Virus record (IMG/VR): IMGVR_UViG_3300044984_000367
Coordinates: 1-32,519 of that record
Length of the DNA: 32,519 bases
Reading direction: 5' to 3' (one strand)
Source: a virus
In this document: piece after piece, positions 1-7,968 of the stretch
Numbering within the stretch: the first letter of the stretch is position 1
Layout of the letters: each line of letters starts with the position of its first letter
Made by a program: the position numbers and the translations under genes
The notes under the pieces: model-generated
Told to the model about the DNA's origin: nothing
Databases searched by the model: none
What the model saw: only the letters and a program-made list of their open reading frames with translations

Positions 1-787
1 TGTTCGATTGTTCCCGTTTCGCTGCATCTGCTTGACCCTGTGAGGCTTGCTGATGTTTTGTAAACAGGTCGTTATCTAGGCGTATTGCCTTTTGGTACGC
101 ATCATCCAAGTCCTTCGCCACACCGCTGTTAAGCAGTTGGATCATTGTTGGACGAGCTTCCTCAAAATACTCTGCTTTTGATTGAAACTGGTTAATTTCG
201 CTCAAAAGTGCTTCATTCTGTGCATTTTCCTGCGCTTGCTTCCAATTTAACACCTCGCCACGAACTTGTGCAAGCTCGTTTTGAATGGCGTAAAAGTTAG
301 GATCAGTAGGCTGAATCTGCACATCGCTCATGTTGATGCCGTACTGTTGAGCTAATTGGGCAAAATATGCTTGTTTCTGCTGTGGCGATCCGTGGCGCAA
401 GACGTTATCAGCCTCCATCAAGGCTTTGACCGCCTGTGGTGCTTCGATGCCTAAACCACGGATGTTGTTCATGTACGGCTCAATGGCCTGCTGCATTTGG
501 TCAGCATATTGAGCTTTAGTAAGCAAAGGCTGAACCCCTGCTCTCATTTCTTCTTCACGTTTCCAAGCGTATTCTTTTAGCTTTGGATCAGCGGTTGTCC
601 AGGCTTCGTGATAGTCCTTCTTCCACGATGCCGGTGGGCGTTCCCAAACTGGTGGCTCTGCCGGTGGCTCAAGATTGGGTTGTTCCTGCGTCCTTACTGC
701 CTCGACTGGTGCTTCATTCTGAACCTCATCGAACTGCTGTGACAGTAATTCTCGACGATCTGGCTGTTCAGTATTTTCCAATTGCAT
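1..787 (-). CDS. Scaffolding protein, N-terminal 262 residues (cut by window edge)
   Basis: The frame is open from the ATG at 787 to the left edge, so the C terminus is missing. The protein is hydrophilic and rich in Gln, Glu and Ala. It has a proline-rich N-terminal stretch (PPAEPPVWERPPASWKKDY, around residues 40-60) followed by predicted helical segments. A low-complexity acidic, helical protein immediately downstream of the portal and before the coat gene is the usual position and make-up of a phage scaffold, which assembles with coat protein inside the procapsid and then leaves. The coat gene would follow it leftward, and a coat C terminus is found at the other edge of the window, so the two ends probably join. 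The WERPPASWKKDYHEAW-type block is one I associate with scaffolds of environmental podovirus-like phages. Function is inferred from composition and position. Confidence 0.75.
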   Translation of the reverse strand, partial: MQLENTEQPDRRELLSQQFDEVQNEAPVEAVRTQEQPNLEPPAEPPVWERPPASWKKDYHEAWTTADPKLKEYAWKREEEMRAGVQPLLTKAQYADQMQQAIEPYMNNIRGLGIEAPQAVKALMEADNVLRHGSPQQKQAYFAQLAQQYGINMSDVQIQPTDPNFYAIQNELAQVRGEVLNWKQAQENAQNEALLSEINQFQSKAEYFEEARPTMIQLLNSGVAKDLDDAYQKAIRLDNDLFTKHQQASQGQADAAKREQSN

Positions 788-793
788 ACCCCT

Positions 794-1114
794 TTAGGTA
801 AATTTACGGCGAAGTTGTGAAAGAACTTGATTTGCCTGTTTGTGCGTCATGTTCGCCAGCTGCTGCCGCATGACTTCCCTGCGTGTGTCAACAGGCGGTG
901 GCAACTTGGTTTCCATCTTTTCATTGCCCACTTCAAAGCAATTATGTTGACGCAAGTGTTCTCGATGTATTGACCGGCTCGTAATCATTGACCCGTCAAT
1001 CATGGATTTGTAGGGTTGAATGTCTGGCATCACCATTGGGCCAAGGCTCTCGTAATGCTCTTTTGAGCCTTTCTCGACCAGTTCGCCATTAACGTATATG
1101 TAAGTTTTTTTCAT
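794..1114 (-). CDS. Conserved phage protein of unknown function (106 aa)
   Basis: Starts at an ATG overlapping the stop of the preceding 119-aa gene by four bases and ends a few bases before the scaffold start, so it belongs to the head-gene operon. It begins with a short beta-like segment (KKTYIYVNGELVEKG), then has a block MIDGSMITSRSIHREHLR that I recognise as recurring in small proteins beside phage portal and scaffold genes; the C-terminal third is basic and helical. No enzyme motif or membrane segment is visible. A role in head assembly is inferred only from position. Confidence 0.75.
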   Translation of the reverse strand: MKKTYIYVNGELVEKGSKEHYESLGPMVMPDIQPYKSMIDGSMITSRSIHREHLRQHNCFEVGNEKMETKLPPPVDTRREVMRQQLANMTHKQANQVLSQLRRKFT

Positions 1115-1470
1115 AACAGAGCTATAACGTCCTCATCATCCATTTCTATGTGTTCGTTGTAAATCCGGTTTACCCGATCTAAATCAGCCAACATCGCATC
1201 GTAATTGATTACCGCCGGCGCTTGGGCTGTGGCCTCAATGACAAACGGTTCTGCAATTTCTTCTGCGATTCTTGGTTTACCCTCTACTATTTGCTCAAAT
1301 AACGCAATAACCTTATCTCGCCTTGCTTTTGCCTTTGCTGCCTCTGCCCTGCGGTGTTCTTCTTCCTTTCTCTTGCGGTCAACGCCATCGTGGGTGTCAA
1401 CGTCAATTAGGACGGGTACATAGTCCCATGTTGCATCGTCCCACGTTCCGGTGTCCCAATACCCGTTCAT
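1111..1470 (-). CDS. Hypothetical protein downstream of portal (119 aa)
   Basis: The ATG at 1470 overlaps the portal stop codon (ATGA), which implies translational coupling. The N terminus is Trp/Asp-rich with a short repeat (YWDTGTWDDATWDYVP). It is followed by a strongly charged Lys/Arg/Glu/Ala helix (about residues 30-60), likely coiled coil, and an acidic C-terminal tail (MDDEDVIALL). The WD-type repeat resembles N-terminal motifs in other small phage structural proteins, but I recognise no family. Probably a minor head-associated protein, by position. Confidence 0.7.
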   Translation of the reverse strand: MNGYWDTGTWDDATWDYVPVLIDVDTHDGVDRKRKEEEHRRAEAAKAKARRDKVIALFEQIVEGKPRIAEEIAEPFVIEATAQAPAVINYDAMLADLDRVNRIYNEHIEMDDEDVIALL

Positions 1471-3812
1471 GCAAGTTCAACCCCAGCGGCTCTCCCGTCT
1501 GCGCCACGGATAATCTTCTTAGGCGCCGCAATGACAGTCATCACACCGTTGATTTTATCCATTGCGGTGTTGTGCATATTGCTCATGTTGTCGTGCATCT
1601 GCACCATACGGTTCATTGCTTGCGTAACATTGTCACCCAGTTCTGCGGCAATCTTGGTGCTTGCTGCCTCTTGCGCCTCAAGTAACGGCAAGTCTAAGCC
1701 TGGGTTCGCCCCAATCCTAGCCACCATAATCTTGGTTGCAGACTCTAGCTCTGTTTTCCACTTCTCCAATTCTTCGGCAGCTTGCAACTTGGCTTGTTCC
1801 ATTGCCTGCATATACTGTTGTTTTTGCGCCTCTAGTTGCATTTCGGCTTGCAATTTCATTTGTGCCATTTGTACATCAGCCTGTGCTTTGGCTTGGGCAA
1901 CCTGAATATCGGCTTGCGCCCTCAGTTGTTCAGCCTGCGCCGTGGCCTGCATCTTCATCTGCTCGTTTTGAGCTTGAGCTTGCATCTTCATTTGCTCAAA
2001 CTGCTGCTCTGCCTGCATCTTCATAACTTCAGGGTTGGGCGGTGGTGGCTGCTGCGCCATTTGTTGCTGTTTCATTTGCAACTCTTGCATAGCTTGGTCA
2101 ATCGTACCTTCAATCGGTGCGGCTTTCTTGTATGCGCCAACACCGAACTTGACCAACTCAATCAGCATAGGCACTAACTCTGGCGCTTGTTGACCCATTG
2201 GCAAGGCTTGCGTTAAGAACCCACCCATCGCTTGCAAGAACTCAACTCGTTCACGTTTGTTTTGGTTCTCGTCGATCTGCACTAGGCTATCTGAGTCCAC
2301 TTGGATGCGAAACGAACGCAAAGGTTTGTCTTGGATTAGCTGTAACGCCTGCGGAATTAGCGCCTGATCTGCCGGTTGCATACCTTGTGCGGCAGCGTAC
2401 ATAAGGATTGTTGTGGGTTGAAACTTAGTGCAGATAACTTGGGCTTTTAACTGGAATAGCTCACTCGCAAACAGGGCAACATCTTCTTGCATCGAGCGCA
2501 AGCGCAGTCCTGCATACTGACCCTTAATCTGTTGTGCCGTGGCGGTTTCAGAGGCTTGTCCCTGTCCCCGAATAATGTCACTAATACCTGTAATTTCATA
2601 GATTTGGGTTTTGATTTCATTCATTGCTCGATAGCATTGCATGAGCGTTGCCGCCATCACATCAATTGGCAACAAGTCAATCGACCCTTTTAATCCACCT
2701 TTTTCAGAGAACGCCATCCACTTATCGACAGGAATCAATGTGTTGTTATCGCCCTCAGTCAAAAGACGCTGCAAAGTGGGTTGTGATGCGTCATAGACCC
2801 CACGAACACGCAACGCTTTAACTAACCCGTCAATGCGGTCAGTCAAAATGTCTAGGTCTGTCGCTTGGTCTTGATACAGCACAAAGTCAGGTACAGGCAC
2901 AAGCGTGTCGCTCGTCATTGTGGCGTACAAAGGTTTGGCACACGGAAAGAAGTTCTCAAGCTCGAGCGGATCTTCACGTTCATCAAGAATGTTTGGGCAA
3001 CTCTTGCTAATCCAGTACACCTTGCCACTTTCTTTGTCCCACAGTTCGCAAATCTTAGCCCGTGTGAAGTCTTTGGATTGTGTCGAATACTGTTTATTGG
3101 TTTCCGGCCCTGCATCTAGCGGAATGGATTTAGCCGTTTCTTCGCCAAATCGTTCGATGAGGCTATCTTTGGTCATGTACACCCAGCGCCAAACTTGAGT
3201 GACTTCCTCCCATGTCCTAGCTACAGAATGTCCAAAGTCTTTCCAATGAACGTAATCGGTAGGCGCACACTCGTACTCAATTTCCTCTTGTGGCTCGACT
3301 TCCTCGCCCATAGCGCCATCAAGCGTCATAGCAGTCTTGACTTGCTGACCTGTACTGTCAACCTCGTCAACATCTTCGGTTACTTGCAGCCCATCTTCAG
3401 GAATGTCTTGCGCCCGAACGTGCGGTTCGTAACGCACCCATGCCACGCCTCGACCACCCAAGAACCTATCCTCAACTGCGTGTTTCATGGTCGATCTGAA
3501 ATCGGTGTAATGCTCGATCTCAAAGTCCAAGGCACGTTCGATCAATTGACTCGCAACACGGGCAACTGGGTCGTTATCCCCAAAGCGTCGAGATACGTCA
3601 GCCTTTGGCAACCTGGCATACACCGCAGGGATCAGCGTCTGTACGTTAGACCACAGAATGTTGAATTTAGCGGTTTCGTTAGTGTTCTGATTGCGGTTGT
3701 CATCACGGTAGCGCCTCACAATCTTATTTGTGCGAGCTTCCCATTTTTTAAACTCATTGTCGTATTGGCTGATTACGTTTAGCCACTTCTGAACGCCAGT
3801 TAATGCTTCCAT
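1467..3812 (-). CDS. Portal protein (781 aa), P22-like size with glutamine-rich C-terminal coiled coil
   Basis: Forms the dodecameric ring at the DNA-entry vertex through which the terminase pumps DNA. Length and organisation fit the large P22-type portals: an N-terminal alpha/beta body (segments such as RRYRDDNRN and WSNVQTLIPAVYARLPKADV), a clip/stem region containing EITGISDIIRGQGQ, and a long C-terminal extension. The extension (roughly residues 590-720) is built of repeats such as EQMKMQAQAQ, rich in Gln, Met and Ala and strongly predicted coiled coil, like the portal barrel. I chose the ATG at 3812, one base after the FkbM stop. A TTG at 3827 in frame would add five residues. It is coupled to the downstream 119-aa gene by ATGA. 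The family call is strong; the exact portal subfamily is inferred. Confidence 0.9.
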   Translation of the reverse strand: MEALTGVQKWLNVISQYDNEFKKWEARTNKIVRRYRDDNRNQNTNETAKFNILWSNVQTLIPAVYARLPKADVSRRFGDNDPVARVASQLIERALDFEIEHYTDFRSTMKHAVEDRFLGGRGVAWVRYEPHVRAQDIPEDGLQVTEDVDEVDSTGQQVKTAMTLDGAMGEEVEPQEEIEYECAPTDYVHWKDFGHSVARTWEEVTQVWRWVYMTKDSLIERFGEETAKSIPLDAGPETNKQYSTQSKDFTRAKICELWDKESGKVYWISKSCPNILDEREDPLELENFFPCAKPLYATMTSDTLVPVPDFVLYQDQATDLDILTDRIDGLVKALRVRGVYDASQPTLQRLLTEGDNNTLIPVDKWMAFSEKGGLKGSIDLLPIDVMAATLMQCYRAMNEIKTQIYEITGISDIIRGQGQASETATAQQIKGQYAGLRLRSMQEDVALFASELFQLKAQVICTKFQPTTILMYAAAQGMQPADQALIPQALQLIQDKPLRSFRIQVDSDSLVQIDENQNKRERVEFLQAMGGFLTQALPMGQQAPELVPMLIELVKFGVGAYKKAAPIEGTIDQAMQELQMKQQQMAQQPPPPNPEVMKMQAEQQFEQMKMQAQAQNEQMKMQATAQAEQLRAQADIQVAQAKAQADVQMAQMKLQAEMQLEAQKQQYMQAMEQAKLQAAEELEKWKTELESATKIMVARIGANPGLDLPLLEAQEAASTKIAAELGDNVTQAMNRMVQMHDNMSNMHNTAMDKINGVMTVIAAPKKIIRGADGRAAGVELA

Positions 3813-3813
3813 C

Positions 3814-4425
3814 TTAGTATCTCGCAAAAATTACGTCACGGTTTACCCGCCCGACAATCTCGTAGCCCCATTCTTGGAGTAGGTTGATTGTGTCCTCGTC
3901 GGTGTATCCATAACGACTGCCCAAGCCTTTCAGCTCAAGAGTGATAACCGGATACGTTCTCTTAATTGTTTGTTCAGCGCCCAATATGGCTAGATGCTCG
4001 TAGCCTTCAATGTCCAATTGGATAAAATCGCAATCATCCACCTCTAAAGCATCAATTGGTATAACTTGCACATCTTTGCCTACCTTTAACTGATGCGCCC
4101 CAATGTTCTCAGGGTATGGGTGATCGACTGCCGCTGTGCCGTTCTTGTCACCAAATGCAGCTCGATGATGCTCGATATTGTCGTGGCCTGCGACATTTAG
4201 CAGCAAAGCCTGATAATTGACCAAATCAGGTTCGACTGTAATGACACGCTCAAATTGCCCTGCCATCGTAGCGGGATAAACGCCAATGTTGCCGCCTGCT
4301 TGAATGACTGTGCGGAACTGGTTCATGTGGGTATAGCTCACATTCAAGTCTGGCAGCTCAACCAAGAGTGCGTTAATGCAGCACTCGTCAATATCAGGAA
4401 CTTGCCAGCCTTCAACCAATTTCAT
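3814..4425 (-). CDS. FkbM-family SAM-dependent methyltransferase (203 aa)
   Basis: A Rossmann-fold methyltransferase. The SAM-binding motif I region (VIQAGGNIGVYPATMA) lies near residues 40-55, an acidic end of strand beta2 follows (VITVEPD), and the later block DFIQLDIEGYEHLAILGA is the signature of the FkbM family. The FkbM family usually O-methylates sugars or polyketides. It overlaps the glycosyltransferase gene upstream by 14 bases, so both are made from one message between terminase and portal. The pairing suggests transfer and methylation of a sugar on a virion protein or a host surface glycan; the substrate is not deducible. In the first motif the usual acidic residue (VxDxGAN) is Gln-Ala, a departure that may affect activity. 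I see no frameshift. Confidence 0.85.
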   Translation of the reverse strand: MKLVEGWQVPDIDECCINALLVELPDLNVSYTHMNQFRTVIQAGGNIGVYPATMAGQFERVITVEPDLVNYQALLLNVAGHDNIEHHRAAFGDKNGTAAVDHPYPENIGAHQLKVGKDVQVIPIDALEVDDCDFIQLDIEGYEHLAILGAEQTIKRTYPVITLELKGLGSRYGYTDEDTINLLQEWGYEIVGRVNRDVIFARY

Positions 4426-5002
4426 ACGGTATCCTTGTTTGTTCCCACGGTCTAGGCTTGCCGTGAAATATCACCACCTTGGCATCGTCTAACCCTTTGG
4501 GCAGCACATCAGCCTTAAAGCTAACAATCCCATCTGCAATGTCTTGCCAGTACGTTACTTTGTCACGCATATGGTGTTCGATATAGCTCTGATCGCCACC
4601 CGCTGCGTACATCTGTAATGCAGCAAACTTGTCGTACAAATCAACAGGTTTCGACCAATACATCATGCTCGACTGCATCGCTTTTGGGTTGTACTGACCC
4701 CGATAAACGTCACGCATAATGACAAAATCGTGCTGTTTTGCCGCCTCAATCATTGCCGTACAGTCACCAATAATGACGGTATCCAAGTCAAAGTACAACG
4801 CACTCGATAGCCGAAACAACTCCATCTTTGCCCACCAACCCGCCCAATCGTGCCGCAACGGTATGGTATCGCAACTTAACTGAATGTCTGACAAACAGAC
4901 AAACTCATGCGGTGGCAAATACTTAGCGCACATTCGTTGCAGCTTGTAAACGTGCTGCGGCTCAAAGTCCCCCCCAGACCGCAAGACCGAAGCTACGATC
5001 AT
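4412..5002 (-). CDS. GT-A-type glycosyltransferase-like protein (196 aa)
   Basis: Begins with a short hydrophobic strand (MIVASVLRSGG). It carries the metal/nucleotide-binding DxD motif in LYFDLDTVIIGD (D72 and D74), then a block AGGDQSYIEHH and a C-terminal VVIFHGKPRPWE, the pattern seen in small GT8-like nucleotide-sugar transferases. Such enzymes move a sugar from UDP-sugar to an acceptor. It is coupled by ATGA to the upstream 104-aa gene and overlaps the FkbM methyltransferase gene. It lies within packaging/head genes, so it is expressed late with virion proteins. The acceptor could be a capsid or tail protein or a cell-surface glycan; this is inference. No signal peptide or membrane anchor is seen, so it acts in the cytoplasm. 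Confidence 0.8.
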   Translation of the reverse strand: MIVASVLRSGGDFEPQHVYKLQRMCAKYLPPHEFVCLSDIQLSCDTIPLRHDWAGWWAKMELFRLSSALYFDLDTVIIGDCTAMIEAAKQHDFVIMRDVYRGQYNPKAMQSSMMYWSKPVDLYDKFAALQMYAAGGDQSYIEHHMRDKVTYWQDIADGIVSFKADVLPKGLDDAKVVIFHGKPRPWEQTRIPYEIG

Positions 5003-5313
5003 GCGCTAAAGATGCCAATTGCCAACACTTCCACGCCTGCGCCTGTCGTGATTCTCCACGATCCAAACTTAGAAATAGAGCCTACCTCAATGTTGTAAGT
5101 GTTAATGCCTGTGCCGCACAACGCTGGCAAAACGGTATGTGAAACGCCTGCACCGTCAAACAAAACAACGTTGCCCGTGGCAGATGTTGACACGGTACAA
5201 ATTAAACGGGCTAGATAGTCACCAACTGCGCCTGTGCCGCCTAGGACTTGTGCGGTTTGGCCTGCTGCAACGTGTTCGTATTGATACTCATAAGGATGTT
5301 GTACGCCGCTCAT
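4999..5313 (-). CDS. Hypothetical small beta-rich protein after terminase (104 aa)
   Basis: The start overlaps the TerL stop (ATGA) and its own stop overlaps the next start the same way. The sequence is rich in Gly, Thr, Val and Ala and looks all-beta (for example QVLGGTGAVGDYLARLICTV and GSWRITTGAGVEVLAIG). Small beta proteins of this sort in phage head operons often decorate capsids or form fibre knobs. I know no defined family for it, and function is inferred from position and composition only. Confidence 0.7.
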   Translation of the reverse strand: MSGVQHPYEYQYEHVAAGQTAQVLGGTGAVGDYLARLICTVSTSATGNVVLFDGAGVSHTVLPALCGTGINTYNIEVGSISKFGSWRITTGAGVEVLAIGIFSA

Positions 5314-6647
5314 AATCTTCTACTCCGGTTTGTTGTGTGGGTTGCCCACATATCATTTAAAGTTACTGTGTTCTCAGGCCCGACAATCAACGGCTTGACC
5401 ATATCTGGCTGCTTAACCTTTGGCTCTAGCCTCCAAGCAATCGCCAACATTCGGAACGCATCTGCTGGGTGGCTTGTCCAATCATGCCTGGGCGTTTGCC
5501 TAAATGCCTTCTTATCCTCGTCGTATTCACGCTGATATTGCCTTAGTGCCTCTAGCCCATCATGCGTTCGTTCGCTGTCAAACCAACACATTGGCAGCAT
5601 TTGACGTACCGCCTGAATTCCGTCTTGCACCGACAAGTCAGGCACGATAGCCATATTGTTGATGCCTAGATACTCACTCAACTGCTCAATAACTGACTTA
5701 CCCGCTGCTGCTAGTGTTTTAGCCCTTGCATCGTGCGGTAAGTAATGTTTTGCGTATTTATACGGCTTTTCTACGACTATTTTAGCTATTTCTGCAATGT
5801 TTGCACCACTTATTGCAAAATAATCAATGATGTGGATTTCGTTGCGTACCACCTGATACCACCAAATAGCCGTGTCATCTCGATAGCCTAAGTCCCAAGC
5901 CGTGTAAGTTGGCAGGTGCGGATCGTAGTCAACACGCCTAACTTGCCCTGCATCTGTAATTTTGCGTAAGTCCTCGCCAAAGAACGCCCCCATTATGGCA
6001 GCTTCAAAACTACACTCATACTCTTGCAAAAATTGGTCTTGAGAAATTTGTGCGGCTGCTGCCCGTAGCTCTGTGTCAGGCAACAGCCCAGACTCACTAG
6101 CCTTTAGGACAAGGTGAAACCACTCGTTAGGCGTTTTCTTAGCTGTTTCAAATATTTGCCAAAACTGGTTTTTACCCTTTGGCGTACCGGCGAACACCGC
6201 CCAACCCTGCTTGTCTGACAATGTAGGTCGAATGACGTTACCCCACACGCTAGGTCTGAAGTCACCATATTCGTCCATAAACACGCCATCAAAGCCCAAG
6301 CCCCGCATTGCATCTGCGTTGTCAGCCCCGAACAAGCGTATCTTGCCGCCAGTTATAAGCTCGATGGTTAGCTCGGCCTCGTTGGATGACGCAAGTACAG
6401 GCGCTGCAAAGTGTTTAAGGTAATCCCAAGCCACGGATTTAGCTTGACTGCGAAATGGCGCAATGTAAGCAAATAGGGGATTTGTGCTTTTGCACATAAG
6501 CGCAGCACGAACAATGTCGTTAATGGCTGCGACAGTTTTACCAGCTCGTCGATGTGCAACTAGGCAAGCCCAACGTTCGGTGCGGTTATGAAATGGTTTG
6601 AAAGCGCCCCGTGGACTGTAGGGCAGCGTTACTTCCCGTCTTGCCAC
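5310..6647 (-). CDS. terL: Terminase large subunit (445 aa), packaging ATPase/nuclease
   Basis: The DNA-packaging motor. The N-terminal ATPase domain shows a Walker A-like AHRRAGKT at residues 31-38, an adenine-side PFRSQAKSVAWDYL near 64-77, and Walker B FDGVFMDEYGD with the DE pair at 125-126. The C-terminal RNase H-like nuclease domain begins with AWDLGYRDDTAIWW, carrying metal-binding Asp residues. It has further acidic positions late in the protein, including HPADAFRMLAIAW near the end. Full length for the family, with no truncation. The start at 6647 overlaps the small-subunit gene by 19 bases. It lies between TerS and the glycosyltransferase/portal block. The packaging strategy cannot be read from this sequence alone, though the apparent circular permutation fits headful packaging. 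Confidence 0.95.
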   Translation of the reverse strand: MARREVTLPYSPRGAFKPFHNRTERWACLVAHRRAGKTVAAINDIVRAALMCKSTNPLFAYIAPFRSQAKSVAWDYLKHFAAPVLASSNEAELTIELITGGKIRLFGADNADAMRGLGFDGVFMDEYGDFRPSVWGNVIRPTLSDKQGWAVFAGTPKGKNQFWQIFETAKKTPNEWFHLVLKASESGLLPDTELRAAAAQISQDQFLQEYECSFEAAIMGAFFGEDLRKITDAGQVRRVDYDPHLPTYTAWDLGYRDDTAIWWYQVVRNEIHIIDYFAISGANIAEIAKIVVEKPYKYAKHYLPHDARAKTLAAAGKSVIEQLSEYLGINNMAIVPDLSVQDGIQAVRQMLPMCWFDSERTHDGLEALRQYQREYDEDKKAFRQTPRHDWTSHPADAFRMLAIAWRLEPKVKQPDMVKPLIVGPENTVTLNDMWATHTTNRSRRL

Positions 6648-6928
6648 TTGACCACCATTTCAATCGGGCCATCATTAGCGCCAGTATGTTCGGTTCGTGC
6701 AAGTTTAGGAACGTGGTACTCAGCGACTGACATAAAGCAATCAAACGCCGTCTTTGGGCCGTACCGTTCATCCAAGGCAATGTCCTCAAGCCACTTTTGC
6801 AATAGGTGGGCGTTACCATCCACGAACGCTGCAATCGCCTCTCTAGCCTTCGCTGTGGACTTATTAGGCGTACCTACGGCTCGACCACCAACCCTTGATC
6901 TAGTTTTAGCTACTTTAGCTTGCTGCAT
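6629..6928 (-). CDS. terS: Terminase small subunit candidate (99 aa)
   Basis: Directly precedes and overlaps terL, the usual place for the small subunit that recognises phage DNA and loads the large subunit. The N terminus is basic (KTRSRVGGRAVGTPNKST), followed by helical segments (AREAIAAFVDGNAHLLQKWL) and a short C-terminal tail ending MVVKWQDGK that could dock on TerL. It is shorter than P22 gp3 but similar to the compact small subunits seen in environmental podoviruses. The call is mostly positional with supporting composition. Confidence 0.8.
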   Translation of the reverse strand: MQQAKVAKTRSRVGGRAVGTPNKSTAKAREAIAAFVDGNAHLLQKWLEDIALDERYGPKTAFDCFMSVAEYHVPKLARTEHTGANDGPIEMVVKWQDGK

Positions 6929-6970
6929 ATCTTTCTCAATTGTCTTAGATTTAGATATTTTAAGTTTAGC

Positions 6971-7255
6971 TTACTTATTGCGTTCGCTGATATTCTTAGC
7001 TTTTGCCCTTGCATCTTCTTTGCTTGATGCGCCCCATGCTTTTAAGGCTAAAGCTAACCTAGTAGGTTTCCCGTCTTTTTCCATTGGCCCTGGCATATTG
7101 CCCATGCGTGCGAGAAAACTGGCTCTGCGTGGGTTATCGCCTGACTTGACTGGTGGCTTGAGGTTCATACCCTCTGCTTTGGCACTCGCTCGACCTTTGG
7201 CATTTAGACCGCCAGCAGGGTTTTGCCCTTCTTTGCGTTGCCAAGCCGCTGTCAT
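6971..7255 (-). CDS. DUF6321-like basic protein upstream of terminase (94 aa)
   Basis: A highly basic, glycine-rich protein. The blocks TAAWQRKEGQNPAGGLNAKG and RRASFLARMGNMPGPMEKDG, then PTRLALALKAWG, match a small phage family that I recall as DUF6321. It is found next to terminase or head genes in many tailed phages and its function is unknown. The start ATG overlaps the stop of the 50-aa gene before it (ATGA). The charge suggests nucleic-acid binding; that is inference. Confidence 0.75.
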   Translation of the reverse strand: MTAAWQRKEGQNPAGGLNAKGRASAKAEGMNLKPPVKSGDNPRRASFLARMGNMPGPMEKDGKPTRLALALKAWGASSKEDARAKAKNISERNK

Positions 7256-7404
7256 TTCTTCTCGTCTTTAGCTGTCTTAGCTGATTCTTTAAAGTCTTTA
7301 GCCGTTGGTGCGCCTGGATCGCCTGGCTTTCTCATCTTCTCACCGCTGCCGGCTTTGATACGCTCTTGTTTGGCAAGAATATTGGCATAGAGTCCCGCTT
7401 TCAT
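7252..7404 (-). CDS. Small basic conserved phage protein (50 aa)
   Basis: A short gene with ATG at 7404 and a stop overlapping the next start by ATGA. The sequence is lysine-rich: MKAGLYANILAKQERIKAGS, then GEKMRKPGDPGAPTAKDF and a Lys/Ala tail. The KRIxAGSGEKMRKPG-type block recurs in small proteins beside the DUF6321-like gene in other phages, so this pair travels together. Role unknown. The tight coupling with the next gene is the best evidence that it is translated. Confidence 0.75.
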   Translation of the reverse strand: MKAGLYANILAKQERIKAGSGEKMRKPGDPGAPTAKDFKESAKTAKDEKK

Positions 7405-7413
7405 TTTTGTGTC

Positions 7414-7908
7414 CTATTCATGTCTGGCAAAAGAACCGTGGGCTTTATTTCTAAACGCCATTAAATTTTGGGTTGCATCTTCAAGTTTATCAAATTGACC
7501 TATAAAAAAGCTAACCCCGTTACTCATGCATCTAGCCGTGTATTTTTTGGCTTTTTTACTGTAACTAATACCTTTAACGCCAGTTGTGTTTGTACTACGT
7601 TTCTTTTGATTCCACACGTTTTCAATCATTTGTGCTTCACGCAAATTGGCAATTTGATTGTTTTTAGGGTTTCCATCAATGTGGTCAACAATCTTAGGCA
7701 AATAACCGTGGTGCATCAAATAAATCAATCTGTGCGCTTTGTACGTTTTTCTTTTAAACCCAATACAAGCATATCCAAGCCCATCAACCCAACCAGATCG
7801 TTCTCGTAAAATGCCCGTACCTTTGGTTTTCCAATACAAATTGCCATCTTTGTACTCAAAATGCTTTTGCAATAATTCTTTTGTAAGAATAAAATTAGAC
7901 TTATCCAT
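7414..7908 (-). CDS. Free-standing HNH homing endonuclease with AP2-like DNA-binding tail (164 aa)
   Basis: The central block AHRLIYLMHHGYLPKIVDHI, followed by DGNPKNNQIANLREA, is the HNH_3-type nuclease core, with the catalytic His in the VDHIDGN segment. The C-terminal third (NTTGVKGISYSKKAKKYTAR, then FIGQFDKLEDA) is the AP2-like DNA-binding domain common in phage HNH homing enzymes. A strong ribosome site (AAGGAG) precedes the ATG at 7908. It stands alone with short untranslated gaps on both sides and does not interrupt another gene. It is a paralogue of the HNH gene at 9096-9581. It would cut and copy itself into related phages lacking it. Confidence 0.9.
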   Translation of the reverse strand: MDKSNFILTKELLQKHFEYKDGNLYWKTKGTGILRERSGWVDGLGYACIGFKRKTYKAHRLIYLMHHGYLPKIVDHIDGNPKNNQIANLREAQMIENVWNQKKRSTNTTGVKGISYSKKAKKYTARCMSNGVSFFIGQFDKLEDATQNLMAFRNKAHGSFARHE

Positions 7909-7936
7909 TTCAACTCCTTAGCTGTTGTTTTGGTAG

Positions 7937-7968
7937 AACCCCATTAGCTTTGCCGAGCTTTTGGGGTT
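7937..7968 (-). other. Stem-loop after the DUF5856-like gene (possible terminator or processing site)
   Basis: Six-base arms AACCCC (7937-7942) and GGGGTT (7963-7968) pair, and an inner AGCT/AGCT pair can extend the stem. On the minus strand it begins at the stop codon of the 118-aa gene and precedes the HNH gene. No run of T follows on the minus strand, so it may protect or pause the message rather than end it. Confidence 0.4.

Noticed and set aside
3195-3782. Plus-strand frame of 195 codons
   Set aside because: Lies wholly inside the portal gene on the opposite strand; no ribosome site, and the composition is that of a shadow.
6588-7271. Plus-strand frame of 227 codons
   Set aside because: Runs antisense across the small terminase and DUF6321-like genes, both well supported; no family pattern.
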